A DNA stretch of 10,337 nt from JACVRW01 sp035645115. GTDB taxonomy: Bacteria > Actinomycetota > Thermoleophilia > Solirubrobacterales > Thermoleophilaceae. The notes beneath the pieces are model-generated. The model made no database searches and had not been told where the DNA came from. It was given only the letters and a program-made list of their open reading frames with translations. Positions 1 to 6,076 of this stretch are shown piece after piece (the first letter of the stretch is position 1; each line of letters opens with the position of its first letter). The position numbers and the translations under genes are program-made. The stretch covers positions 1 through 10,337 of the forward strand of contig DASQNF010000235.1 of the NCBI GenBank assembly GCA_035645115.1, given 5' to 3'.

Positions 1-422
1 TGGTGAGGAACGCGGACATGCCGACGATGCATTCGGCCACCGCCGACGACGGCAGCTTCGACACAGGCATCTACGACGCCGGCGAGAGCCGTTCGGAGAC
101 CTTCAAGCAGGCCGGCACGTTCTCCTACTTCTGCACGCCGCACCCGTTCATGAAGGCCAGCGTGACGGTGCGGGCCTCCGGCGCGGGCGGCGAGTCCGGC
201 TCCGGCTCTGAGGGCGAGGGCTCGCCCGCGGGCGGCACCGCCGGGGGCGCCGGCACGAGCGCGGCGGGGTCCGACGCGGGCTCGGGCGAGGCGCTGCCCG
301 CCACCGGCCGCGACTCGGGCTCCCTGCTCATGCTCGGCCTGCTGATGCTCGCGCTGGGCGTGGCCGTGCAACGGCGCTCCCGCGAGCAGGCGGCGCGGCC
401 GGCGGGCCGCATCGGCGGGTAG
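1..422 (+). CDS. Secreted cupredoxin (plastocyanin-like) with LPATG surface anchor, 5' partial
   Basis: Only the last ~139 codons are present; the reading frame is open to the left edge, so the signal peptide and first beta strands lie outside. Numbering from the GTG codon at base 3, residues 1-57 look like the second half of a type-1 copper domain. His10 precedes the TADDGSFDTG strand, and Cys44, His47 and Met50 sit in FCTPHPFMK, giving the usual His-Cys-His-Met ligand set. A Gly/Ser/Ala/Glu-rich linker (58-96) leads to LPATG (98-102), a hydrophobic helix (about 107-122) and an Arg-rich tail, which is the layout of a sortase sorting signal. The likely role is extracellular electron transfer or copper handling at the cell surface; the partner is unknown. 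The 17-residue tail is longer than in most sortase substrates, so simple membrane anchoring is an alternative. No sortase gene is in view. Confidence 0.85.
   Translation, partial: VRNADMPTMHSATADDGSFDTGIYDAGESRSETFKQAGTFSYFCTPHPFMKASVTVRASGAGGESGSGSEGEGSPAGGTAGGAGTSAAGSDAGSGEALPATGRDSGSLLMLGLLMLALGVAVQRRSREQAARPAGRIGG
294..308 (+). other. LPATG sortase-type sorting motif in the cupredoxin
   Basis: The codons encode Leu-Pro-Ala-Thr-Gly, followed by a hydrophobic stretch and Arg-Arg-Ser-Arg. This is the order of a cell-wall sorting signal, in which sortase would cut between Thr and Gly. That it is processed is inference. Confidence 0.6.
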
Positions 423-432
423 CCGGGCGGGG

Positions 433-438
433 TAGTCT
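433..438 (+). promoter_or_regulatory. Candidate -10 box (TAGTCT) of a leaderless transcript
   Basis: TAGTCT ends nine bases before the ATG at 448. No Shine-Dalgarno-like purine run lies between them (the bases are TCCCGCCGC-like). A transcript from this box would start within about three bases of the start codon. No clear -35 is visible. Similar boxes precede gpsA, rpmE and the DUF1385 gene. Confidence 0.45.
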
Positions 439-447
439 TCCCGCCGC

Positions 448-846
448 ATGGCGAGCAGGAAGATCCGTGTGGTCGTGGCCAAGCCCGGTCTCGACGGGCA
501 CGACCGGGGCGCGAAGATCATCGCCCGCGCGCTGCGCGACGCCGGCATGGAGGTGATCTACACCGGCCTCCACCAGACGCCCGAGCAGATCGTGGAGACC
601 GTGCTCCAAGAGGACGCCGACGCCGTAGGCCTCTCGATCCTGTCGGGCGCGCACATGACGCTCGTGCCTCGCATCGCCGCCCTGCTGGAGGAGGAGGGGG
701 CCGACGACGTGGTGCTCGTGGTGGGCGGGACGATCCCCAACGACGACATCGCCGAGCTCAAGGAGCTGGGCGTGGCGGAGGTGTTCACCCCGGGCGCCCC
801 CGTCCAGGGGATCATCGACTTCATCAAGCAGGCCGTGCCGGCCTGA
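448..846 (+). CDS. Methylmalonyl-CoA mutase, free-standing cobalamin-binding subunit
   Basis: This 132-residue protein is a complete B12-binding Rossmann domain of the kind found at the C-terminus of methylmalonyl-CoA mutase, here as a separate small chain. It shows the base-off B12 signature Asp16-x-His18-x-x-Gly21 (DGHDRG), Ser63-x-Leu65 and Gly93-Gly94; His18 would ligate cobalt. In the full enzyme it joins a catalytic large subunit to interconvert R-methylmalonyl-CoA and succinyl-CoA in the propionyl-CoA pathway. The large subunit is not in this window. Opening KIRVVVAKPGLDGHDRGAK and the length of ~130 match split mutases (McmA2 type). A role in a related acyl-CoA mutase such as isobutyryl-CoA mutase cannot be excluded. 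The ATG has no ribosome-binding site and is probably leaderless. The next gene starts one base after its stop. Confidence 0.93.
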   Translation: MASRKIRVVVAKPGLDGHDRGAKIIARALRDAGMEVIYTGLHQTPEQIVETVLQEDADAVGLSILSGAHMTLVPRIAALLEEEGADDVVLVVGGTIPNDDIAELKELGVAEVFTPGAPVQGIIDFIKQAVPA

Positions 847-847
847 G

Positions 848-1939
848 GTGGAGGCCGACCAGGTCCTCGCCTTCCGGCTGGCCCGCTCCGGGCTCGCTGT
901 CCCCGGTCGGCGGAGTCTCGCCGAAGCCGCAGCCTGCCCCGCCTCGGACTTCGCGCGCGACGCGGGGCTGCTGGCGCTCGCGGCGCGCACCGAGCGCCTC
1001 TCCCGAGAGGCCTACGACCGCGCGGTGGACCACGGCGAGCTCGTGGTCGCTCACGTCATCCGTGGGGCCATCCACGCGCTGGCGCCGGCAGACCACGCGC
1101 TCTACGGCCGCGCCCTGATCGCGCGCGACGACCGCGAGCTGGGCGCACAGCTCGGGCGCCAGGTGCAGCTGCTGGCGGCGAAGAAGCGCTTCGAGCCGAC
1201 CGCCGCGCTCGAGGAGGTGGCGCAGGCTACGAGGGCTGCACTGGCGAGCGGCCGCACGCTCGACAAGAACGAGCTGCACGAGGAGCTGAGAGCTCGGGTC
1301 AGCGGCGACCTGATGCCCTGGTGCCGAGGCTGCAAGAGCCACCACGTGGCTCCCATGCTGTGGCGCTACGCGACGGTGAAGGCGGGCGCGCGGCTCGACT
1401 CGAAGCGCCGCTACACGATGGGAAGGCCGGGGCGGACGCCGGCCGCGAGCGAGGCCGTGCGCCGCTTCCTCGGCTTCTACGGGCCGGCAAAGCCGAGCGA
1501 CCTCGCCGACTGGGCGGGGCTCGCGAAGCCCCACGCCGAGCGCCTCTGGGGCGAGGTGGCGGGCGAGCTCGCCGAGGTGCGGGTGGGCAAGGCCAAGAGC
1601 TGGCTCCTGAGCGAGGACATGGCCGCGCTCGAGTCGCCACCCGCGGCGGAGGGCCTACGCCTGATCCCGCCCGGCGATCCCTATCTGCAGAAGCCCAACC
1701 GGGCGCTGCTGGCGCCGGACGGCGAGCTGCGCAAGCGGCTGTTCCGGCCGGTGGCGAGCCCCGGAGCGGTGCTGAGCGACGGCCGCCTCGCCGGTCTCTG
1801 GCGGGTCAAGGCGAAGGGGAACAAGGCCGAGGTCAGCGTCGAGAGGCTCGGCCGCCTCCGGCGCGGGGAGCTCGAGGAGCGGGCCCAGCGCCTGGCGGAG
1901 CTGCGCGGAGCGAGCGAGGCCGCGCTCGTCCTCGCCTGA
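848..1939 (+). CDS. Winged-helix DNA-binding protein of the AlkZ/YcaQ (HTH_42) family
   Basis: This 363-residue protein has the layout of the HTH_42 family: an N-terminal helical part with VLAFRLARSGL and GLLALAARTERLSREAYDRAV, the IRGAIHALAPAD segment (~75-85), a Trp158-Cys-x-x-Cys-x-x-His-His cluster (C159, C162, H165, H166), further winged-helix units, and a C-terminal IPPGDPYLQKPNR segment. Characterised members (AlkZ, YcaQ/AlkX) are DNA glycosylases that unhook alkylated or crosslinked bases. Their catalytic QxQ or QxD motif, expected around residue 31-35, is absent: that stretch reads CPASDF, with no Gln between residues 6 and about 95. DNA binding is therefore plausible and glycosylase activity doubtful. 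The GTG start is chosen because the family's N-terminal helix begins right there; it lies one base after the mutase subunit's stop, so translation is probably coupled. Confidence 0.85.
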   Translation: MEADQVLAFRLARSGLAVPGRRSLAEAAACPASDFARDAGLLALAARTERLSREAYDRAVDHGELVVAHVIRGAIHALAPADHALYGRALIARDDRELGAQLGRQVQLLAAKKRFEPTAALEEVAQATRAALASGRTLDKNELHEELRARVSGDLMPWCRGCKSHHVAPMLWRYATVKAGARLDSKRRYTMGRPGRTPAASEAVRRFLGFYGPAKPSDLADWAGLAKPHAERLWGEVAGELAEVRVGKAKSWLLSEDMAALESPPAAEGLRLIPPGDPYLQKPNRALLAPDGELRKRLFRPVASPGAVLSDGRLAGLWRVKAKGNKAEVSVERLGRLRRGELEERAQRLAELRGASEAALVLA

Positions 1940-1966
1940 GCGGCGCCGCAGGACTGCGGCTCAGGC
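1934..1966. terminator. Candidate bidirectional terminator between convergent genes
   Basis: GCCTGAGC (1934-1941) and GCTCAGGC (1959-1966) are perfect 8-base inverted arms. An alternative inner stem, GCCGCA/TGCGGC (1945-1950 with 1955-1960), has a 4-base loop. The arms contain the stop codons of both convergent genes, so each transcript would end in the same structure. There is no T tract. Part of the symmetry arises because both genes end in an Ala codon plus TGA. Confidence 0.4.
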
Positions 1967-2419
1967 GGCGCTGCGCGCCTGCTCCAGCTCCAAGATGCGC
2001 TCCGCGGCGGCGCGCATCCCTGCGAGCAGTTCCTCGCCGACCTGGTCCGCCCAGCGCCGCTCTATCTCGGCCAACAGGCGCTCGGCCGTATCGCAGCCGT
2101 CCCTACCGCGCCCGGTCAGGCGGATGATCTTCGCCCGGCCGTCCTCGGGGTCGGGCACGCGCTCGAGGTAGCCCATCCGCTCGAGGTCCGCCACCACCTC
2201 GCCCACGGCCTGCTTGGTGAGTCCGGAGGCCTCCGCCAGCTCGGTCAGGCGCGAGCCGCGCTCACGGTCGACGAAGCGGAACACGCAGCCGTGCCCGGGG
2301 CGGATGTCGGGGTGGCCTTCCGCGGCCATCCGCCCCTGCATCTCACCCACGATCAGGCCCTTGACCTCGTCGAGCAGGGCGGGCAGCGGACGCAGTCTCT
2401 GGTCGATCTCAACTGACAT
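1961..2419 (-). CDS. MarR-family transcriptional regulator
   Basis: This 152-residue protein has the MarR fold order: N-terminal dimerisation helices (about 5-35), a winged helix-turn-helix with LTELAEASGLTKQAVGEVVADLERMGYLERV (58-88), a wing carrying DPEDGRAK (90-97) with the typical Asp-x-Arg, then IIRLTGRG and C-terminal dimer helices (~105-150). It is transcribed divergently from a DHA2 drug exporter 96 bases away, the classic arrangement for a repressor that controls itself and the pump and is released by a pump substrate. The ligand cannot be read from sequence. The ATG at 2417-2419 (minus strand) is used; AAGG lies about ten bases upstream as a modest ribosome-binding site. The gene converges with the upstream winged-helix gene, with 21 bases between stops. 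Confidence 0.93.
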   Translation of the reverse strand: MSVEIDQRLRPLPALLDEVKGLIVGEMQGRMAAEGHPDIRPGHGCVFRFVDRERGSRLTELAEASGLTKQAVGEVVADLERMGYLERVPDPEDGRAKIIRLTGRGRDGCDTAERLLAEIERRWADQVGEELLAGMRAAAERILELEQARSAA

Positions 2420-2431
2420 TGATAAAGGGCC

Positions 2432-2460
2432 TTGACTTTCTGCTAAGGCTACTTGATAAT
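2432..2460 (+). promoter_or_regulatory. Sigma-70-type promoter of the MFS exporter
   Basis: TTGACT (2432-2437) and GATAAT (2455-2460) are 17 bases apart, close to ideal for a housekeeping sigma factor. This lies in the most AT-rich stretch of the window. Transcription should start near 2467 and give a ~49-base leader. That rules out the TTG at 2453 and ATG at 2459 as starts, because both lie inside the -10 box. Confidence 0.7.
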
Positions 2461-2472
2461 GCTGCCTGACAA
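2446..2472 (-). promoter_or_regulatory. Candidate marR promoter, overlapping the exporter promoter
   Basis: On the minus strand TTGTCA (2467-2472) is followed after 15 bases by TAGCCT (2446-2451). The spacer is short, so this is a weak call. If real, the two divergent promoters occupy the same DNA and one bound repressor could shut both. Confidence 0.3.
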
Positions 2473-2473
2473 G
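2452..2473. promoter_or_regulatory. Candidate MarR operator over the exporter -10
   Basis: An imperfect palindrome CTTGnnA-N8-TnnCAAG covers the exporter's -10 box and start point, and the candidate marR -35. A 22-base footprint and this position fit MarR autorepression. A TTGATAA word also occurs twice nearby (2419-2425 and 2453-2459). Assignment is inference. Confidence 0.3.
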
Positions 2474-2503
2474 GTGGCCTTACCAATGATAGCCCCAGTG
2501 AAC

Positions 2504-2507
2504 GGAG
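2504..2507 (+). promoter_or_regulatory. Ribosome-binding site fixing the exporter start
   Basis: GGAG lies eight bases before the ATG at 2516. It selects this start over the longer in-frame candidates upstream. Confidence 0.7.
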
Positions 2508-2515
2508 AAACCAAG

Positions 2516-4099
2516 ATGACTCGCAAATGGTGGACGCTGATCGCGGTCAGCGTCGCGACATTCATGCTCCTCCTCGACATCACGGTGGTGAACACCGCGC
2601 TGCCGGCGATCGAGGAGGACCTCGGCGCAAGCTTCACGGAGCTGCAGTGGGTGGTGGACGCGTACACGCTGTCGCTCGCCGCCCTCGTGCTCACCGCGGG
2701 AGTGCTCGCCGACCGGCTCGGGCGCCGGCGCGTGTTCGCCGCCGGGCTCGGGATCTTCACAGTGGCCTCGCTGCTGGCGGGGCTCGCGTCCGACCCGACC
2801 TTCCTGAACCTCGCGCGCGCCCTCCAGGGCGTGGGCGGCGCGGTGATGTTCGCGGTCTCGCTCGCGCTGATCGCGCAGGAATTCGCCGCCGGCCGCGAGC
2901 GCGGCACGGCGATGGGCGTCTACGGCGCCACTATCGGCGTGGCCGTTGCCATCGGCCCGCTCGTGGGCGGCGCGCTCACCGACTCGCTCGGCTGGGAGTC
3001 GATCTTCTTCCTGAACGTGCCGATCGGCGTGGCCGCGATCGCGATCACCTACGCGAAGCTGCGCGAGTCGCGCGACCCGAATGCCACACGCGTCGACTGG
3101 GCCGGGCTCGTGACCTTCTCCACTGCGCTCTTCCTGCTCGTGTTCGGGCTCCTGCGCGGCAACGAGGAGGGCTGGGGCTCCACCACGATCGTCGGACTGC
3201 TGGGCGGCGCGGGCGTGCTGCTCGCGCTGTTCCTCGCGATCGAGACGCGCGTGAGCCAGCCGATGTTGCCGCTGCACCTGTTCCGCAAGCCGGCCTTCAC
3301 CGGGATCCAGCTGGCGGCGCTCGGCGTGTCGGCGTCGATGTTCGCGCTGTTCCTCTACACCACGTTCTACCTGCAGGGCTACCTCGGACACGATCCACTC
3401 GAGGCCGGGCTTCGCTACCTGCCGTTCACGGTCATGAACTTCTTCGTGGCCGCCGCGGCGGGAGCGCTGATCTCGCGGGTCCCGGCGCGCGTGATGCTGA
3501 GCGTGGGCCTCGGCGCCACCGGGATCGGGATGCTCCTGATGGGCGGCCTCGATCCCGCGGACGAGTGGACCGCGCTGCTCGGCGGCTTCCTGGTGGCGGG
3601 CGCCGGCGTGGGCCTGATCAACCCGGTGATCGCGGACGTGGCCGTGTCCGTGGTGCCCAAGGAGCAGAGCGGGATGGCGTCCGGCATCAACGACACGTTC
3701 CGCCAGGTCGGCATCGCCGTGGGCATCGCGGCCTGGGGAGCGCTGTTCCTCGGACGCGGCGCGGACAAGGTCGAGCAGCTGGCGGCCGGCACCCCGGCCG
3801 CGAGCGGCGAGCGGCCGCGGCTGCTGGTCGAGGCCGTGTCATCCGGGAACCTGGACGCCGCCCTCCTGGGCCTCCCCGCCGGCGCGCGCGAGCGTGTGGC
3901 GGACGCGGCGCGCGAGGGCTTCCTCTCCGGCATGAACGAGATCTTCATGCTGGGCGGCCTGCTCGCGCTGGTCGCGGCGCTGCTCTCGCTGTGGCTCGTG
4001 CGCGAGAGGGACATCGAGCGTGCCGAGCCGATCGAGGACATCGAGCTGCCGCAGCTCGAGCCGCGCCTCGAGCCGGCGAGGGATCCCGTCGCGGCGTAG
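2516..4099 (+). CDS. DHA2-family (EmrB/QacA-like) MFS drug:proton antiporter
   Basis: From the ATG at 2516 the protein is 527 residues, the usual size for 14-helix DHA2 exporters. Visible motifs are Asp21 in LLLDITVVNTALP (helix 1, motif D1), LQWVVDAYTL (43-52, helix 2), DRLGRRR (66-72, motif A loop), and antiporter motif C with Gly-Pro-x-x-Gly-Gly in helix 5 (137-152). Further hydrophobic helices run to about residue 500, followed by a charged acidic C-terminal tail. It would sit in the inner membrane and expel hydrophobic or cationic compounds in exchange for protons; the substrate is unknown. The longer frame from 2453 is rejected because it starts inside the promoter, while GGAG precedes 2516 at ideal spacing. 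Control by the divergent MarR protein is likely. Confidence 0.93.
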   Translation: MTRKWWTLIAVSVATFMLLLDITVVNTALPAIEEDLGASFTELQWVVDAYTLSLAALVLTAGVLADRLGRRRVFAAGLGIFTVASLLAGLASDPTFLNLARALQGVGGAVMFAVSLALIAQEFAAGRERGTAMGVYGATIGVAVAIGPLVGGALTDSLGWESIFFLNVPIGVAAIAITYAKLRESRDPNATRVDWAGLVTFSTALFLLVFGLLRGNEEGWGSTTIVGLLGGAGVLLALFLAIETRVSQPMLPLHLFRKPAFTGIQLAALGVSASMFALFLYTTFYLQGYLGHDPLEAGLRYLPFTVMNFFVAAAAGALISRVPARVMLSVGLGATGIGMLLMGGLDPADEWTALLGGFLVAGAGVGLINPVIADVAVSVVPKEQSGMASGINDTFRQVGIAVGIAAWGALFLGRGADKVEQLAAGTPAASGERPRLLVEAVSSGNLDAALLGLPAGARERVADAAREGFLSGMNEIFMLGGLLALVAALLSLWLVRERDIERAEPIEDIELPQLEPRLEPARDPVAA

Positions 4100-4113
4100 A
4101 GGACGGCCCGCTG

Positions 4114-4153
4114 CGGTCGGACCCACGAGCTTGCATGGCTCGGGGTCCGGCCG
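4114..4153 (+). terminator. Strong hairpin terminator after the exporter
   Basis: Eleven paired bases (4114-4124 with 4143-4153, one G-T wobble), a bulged A at 4125, five more pairs (4126-4130 with 4138-4142) and a 7-base loop form the most stable local stem I see in the window. It starts 15 bases after the exporter stop. No T tract follows, which is common for terminators in GC-rich actinobacteria. It would insulate the etf promoter from the exporter. Confidence 0.6.
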
Positions 4154-4181
4154 TGGCCAGAGACCGCTCACGCCGAGGCGA

Positions 4182-4197
4182 TTGACTCATCAGTCAA
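4182..4197. promoter_or_regulatory. Palindromic operator on the etf -35 box
   Basis: TTGACTCATCAGTCAA matches its own reverse complement at 14 of 16 positions. It begins exactly at the -35 hexamer, so a bound dimer would block RNA polymerase. The size and TGACT/AGTCA arms resemble sites used by TetR-family regulators of fatty-acid and acyl-CoA catabolism. The regulator is not encoded nearby (the local MarR gene has a different candidate site), so the family assignment is inference. Confidence 0.5.
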
Positions 4198-4212
4198 CCG
4201 GACGGGTACAAT
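4182..4212 (+). promoter_or_regulatory. Promoter of the etf operon
   Basis: TTGACT (4182-4187) and TACAAT (4207-4212) are separated by 19 bases. The spacing is slightly long but both boxes are near consensus and stand out from the GC-rich surroundings. Transcription would begin near 4219 and give a leader of about 88 bases before the GTG of etfB. Confidence 0.6.
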
Positions 4213-4261
4213 CCCGCGTCCCTTCGCGCCGTCGCCTGCGCGCCGCGTCGCGATCGGCCTC

Positions 4262-4277
4262 GGGCCGCCGCCGGCCC
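4262..4277 (+). other. Hairpin in the etfB leader
   Basis: GGGCCG (4262-4267) and CGGCCC (4272-4277) pair perfectly across a 4-base loop. The stem lies in the predicted 5' leader, about 15 bases before the AAGGAG ribosome-binding site. It might affect mRNA stability, or be chance in GC-rich DNA. Confidence 0.25.
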
Positions 4278-4306
4278 TCACGCGAGAAACCAAGGAGAAG
4301 TTCCCT

Positions 4307-5101
4307 GTGAAGATCTGCGTCCTCGTAAAGGAGGTGCCCGACGCCGCGGTCGAGAAGCGCATGGACCCGGCCACGAAGCGCCTCGACCGCTCCGGCGAGA
4401 CCACGCTCAACCAGTTCGACACGCACGCCATCGAGGCCGCCATGCAGATCCGCGAGAGCGACGCCGCCGAGGTCGAGGAGATCGTGGCGGTGACGATGGC
4501 GCCCGCCGACGCCGGGCGCACGCTCAACAAGGCCGTGGCGCTCGGCGCCGACCGCTCGGTGCACCTGACCGACGAGGCGCTCGCCGGCTCGGACGTCTGC
4601 GCCACCGGCTATGCGCTCGCCAAGGTGCTCGAGTCGGAGGGCCCGGACCTCGTGCTGCTCGGCCAGCAGTCCGCCGACGGCGAGTGCTACACGATCGGAG
4701 CGGTGGTGGCCGACCACCTGAAGATGCCCTCTCTGACCCAGGTGGTCGAGCTCCAGGTGGAGGGCGGCAAGCTCCGCTGCGAGCGCCAGGCCGAGTACGG
4801 CTACGACACCGTCGAGGTCGAGCTGCCGGCCGTGATCTCGGTGGGCGACGCCATCAACGAGCCGCGCTATCCGTCGCTCAAGGCGATCATGGGCGCGAAG
4901 AAGAAGCAGCGCGACGTGCTCTCCACGGGCGACGTCGGAATCGACCCCGGGAGGGTGGGCGAGGACGGCTCGCGCACCACGGTGCTCGCGATCAACCCGC
5001 CCCCCGCGAAGGCCGGCGGCGAGATCATCGAGGACGAGGACACGAACGAGACCGTAGGGAAGATCCTCGCCTGGCTCGAGGAGAGGAAGCTGCTCGCATG
5101 A
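4307..5101 (+). CDS. etfB: Electron transfer flavoprotein, beta subunit
   Basis: This 264-residue protein is the ETF beta subunit, which with EtfA forms the soluble FAD/AMP heterodimer that collects electrons from acyl-CoA and other dehydrogenases. It opens with MKICVLVKEVPDAA, has the nucleotide-binding segment at Asp124-Gly-Glu and the family signature INEPRYPSLKAIMGAKKKQ (183-201), whose loop contacts partner dehydrogenases and whose Arg/Lys-rich end precedes the C-terminal arm that wraps EtfA. The GTG start at 4307 is supported by AAGGAG nine bases upstream and by the position of the conserved MKI. It is first in an etfB-etfA-ETF-QO operon and overlaps etfA by four bases (ATGA), implying coupled translation and 1:1 output. 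Expression is probably controlled by the palindrome at 4182-4197. Confidence 0.97.
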   Translation: MKICVLVKEVPDAAVEKRMDPATKRLDRSGETTLNQFDTHAIEAAMQIRESDAAEVEEIVAVTMAPADAGRTLNKAVALGADRSVHLTDEALAGSDVCATGYALAKVLESEGPDLVLLGQQSADGECYTIGAVVADHLKMPSLTQVVELQVEGGKLRCERQAEYGYDTVEVELPAVISVGDAINEPRYPSLKAIMGAKKKQRDVLSTGDVGIDPGRVGEDGSRTTVLAINPPPAKAGGEIIEDEDTNETVGKILAWLEERKLLA

Positions 5102-6072
5102 GCGCCATCCTCACCTACGCCCTGCACTACGAGGGCGAGTTCAACAAGAACTCGCTGGGCGCCGTGTCCGAGGGGGCGAAGCTCGCGAAAGAGATCGGCG
5201 GCGAGGCCGCCGCCGTGGTCGTAGGCGGCGACGACCTCGACAACGAGCTGTGCGCCTCGCTCGGCAGATACGGAGCGTCCAAGGTCTACCGCGCCAAGGG
5301 CCCGGAGGGGCTCTCCCAGCCGGTCGTGGACGCGATGGCCAGGGTGATCGCGGACAACGGCTACAGGTACGCCCTGTTCGGCGGCGGGCTGCTCGGCTTC
5401 GAGATCGGCGCCGGGCTCACGGCCCGCCTGAACGCCGGCGTCACGATGGAGGTCACGGCCGTAAAGGCGCAGGACGGCCGGCTCGTGGCGGAGCGGCCGA
5501 TCCTGCGGGACTCGGCGATCGTGGACGTGGGATACGTGGGAGAGCCCGGCATCATCATCGGTCGCCTCAACGCGTTCGACATCGTCGATGGCGGCGAGGG
5601 GGCCGCCGAGGTGGTGGACGTGGACGTGCAGCTCGAGGCCCACTCCACCAAGGCCGTGATGGTCAAGCGTGGCGAGCAGCGCGGCGCCGACGTGAACATC
5701 GAGGACGCCGAGATCCTCGTGGCCGGCGGCCGCGGGCTCGGAAAGGCCGAGGGCTTCGAGCTCTGCGAGACGCTCGCCCAGGCGCTCGGGGGCGCCGTGG
5801 CGGCCACACGCGCGGTGGTCGATGCCGGCTGGTACCCCTACGCGGCGCAGATCGGCCAGACCGGCAAGACGGTGGCCCCCAAGCTCTACCTGGCGGCCGG
5901 CATCTCAGGGGCGATCCAGCACAAGGTCGGGATGCAGTCGGCCGAGAACATCGTCGCGATCAACAAGGACGCCAACGCGCCGATCTTCGAGTTCTGCGAC
6001 CTCGGGATCGTGGGCGACCTCAACAAGATCCTGCCCAAGCTGACCGAGGCCGTGAAGGCGAGGAGGGGCTGA
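5098..6072 (+). CDS. etfA: Electron transfer flavoprotein, alpha subunit
   Basis: This 324-residue protein is the ETF alpha subunit, partner of EtfB. The N-terminal domain starts ILTYALHYEGEFNKNSLGAVSEGAKLAKEIGG. The C-terminal FAD domain is clear: GGRGLG with Arg212, which normally sits over the flavin, QIGQTGKTV (251-259), GISGAIQH (268-275) with His275 by the flavin, and the closing VAINKDANAPIFEFCDLGIVGDLNKILP. The ATG at 5098 overlaps the etfB stop as ATGA, with AGGA about ten bases upstream. A longer open frame exists upstream but only shadows etfB. The product reduces the quinone pool through the ETF-QO encoded next. It looks like a conventional electron-transfer ETF; a bifurcating (FixB-type) role is less likely given the linked ETF-QO and absence of ferredoxin-like genes. 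Confidence 0.97.
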   Translation: MSAILTYALHYEGEFNKNSLGAVSEGAKLAKEIGGEAAAVVVGGDDLDNELCASLGRYGASKVYRAKGPEGLSQPVVDAMARVIADNGYRYALFGGGLLGFEIGAGLTARLNAGVTMEVTAVKAQDGRLVAERPILRDSAIVDVGYVGEPGIIIGRLNAFDIVDGGEGAAEVVDVDVQLEAHSTKAVMVKRGEQRGADVNIEDAEILVAGGRGLGKAEGFELCETLAQALGGAVAATRAVVDAGWYPYAAQIGQTGKTVAPKLYLAAGISGAIQHKVGMQSAENIVAINKDANAPIFEFCDLGIVGDLNKILPKLTEAVKARRG

Positions 6073-6076
6073 CCCC

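Noticed and set aside
180..290. Gly/Ser/Glu repeats in the cupredoxin as a tandem-repeat or CRISPR-like array
   Set aside because: There are no regular repeat units or spacers at the DNA level; it is a low-complexity protein linker.
1321..2127. A 268-codon frame crossing the winged-helix gene and antisense to marR
   Set aside because: Arg/Ala/Gly-rich composition, no motifs, and it covers two genes on opposite strands.
2453..2515. Longer N-terminus for the exporter (TTG at 2453, or ATG at 2459)
   Set aside because: Both candidate starts lie within the -10 box, the added residues are not hydrophobic or conserved-looking, and GGAG precedes the ATG at 2516 at good spacing.
2527..4185. A 552-codon plus-strand frame overlapping the exporter
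   Set aside because: Arg/Gly/Ala-rich shifted-frame shadow of the MFS gene, with no recognisable motifs; the MFS frame has all the family signatures.
4182..4197. Palindrome as a phage or integron attachment site
   Set aside because: No integrase, direct-repeat partner or tRNA is nearby, and its exact placement on a -35 box fits an operator better.
4684..5097. Extended N-terminus of etfA reaching back into etfB
   Set aside because: The extra 138 residues are an Arg/Gly-rich shadow of etfB; the ATGA overlap at 5098 gives the normal ETF alpha length and opening.
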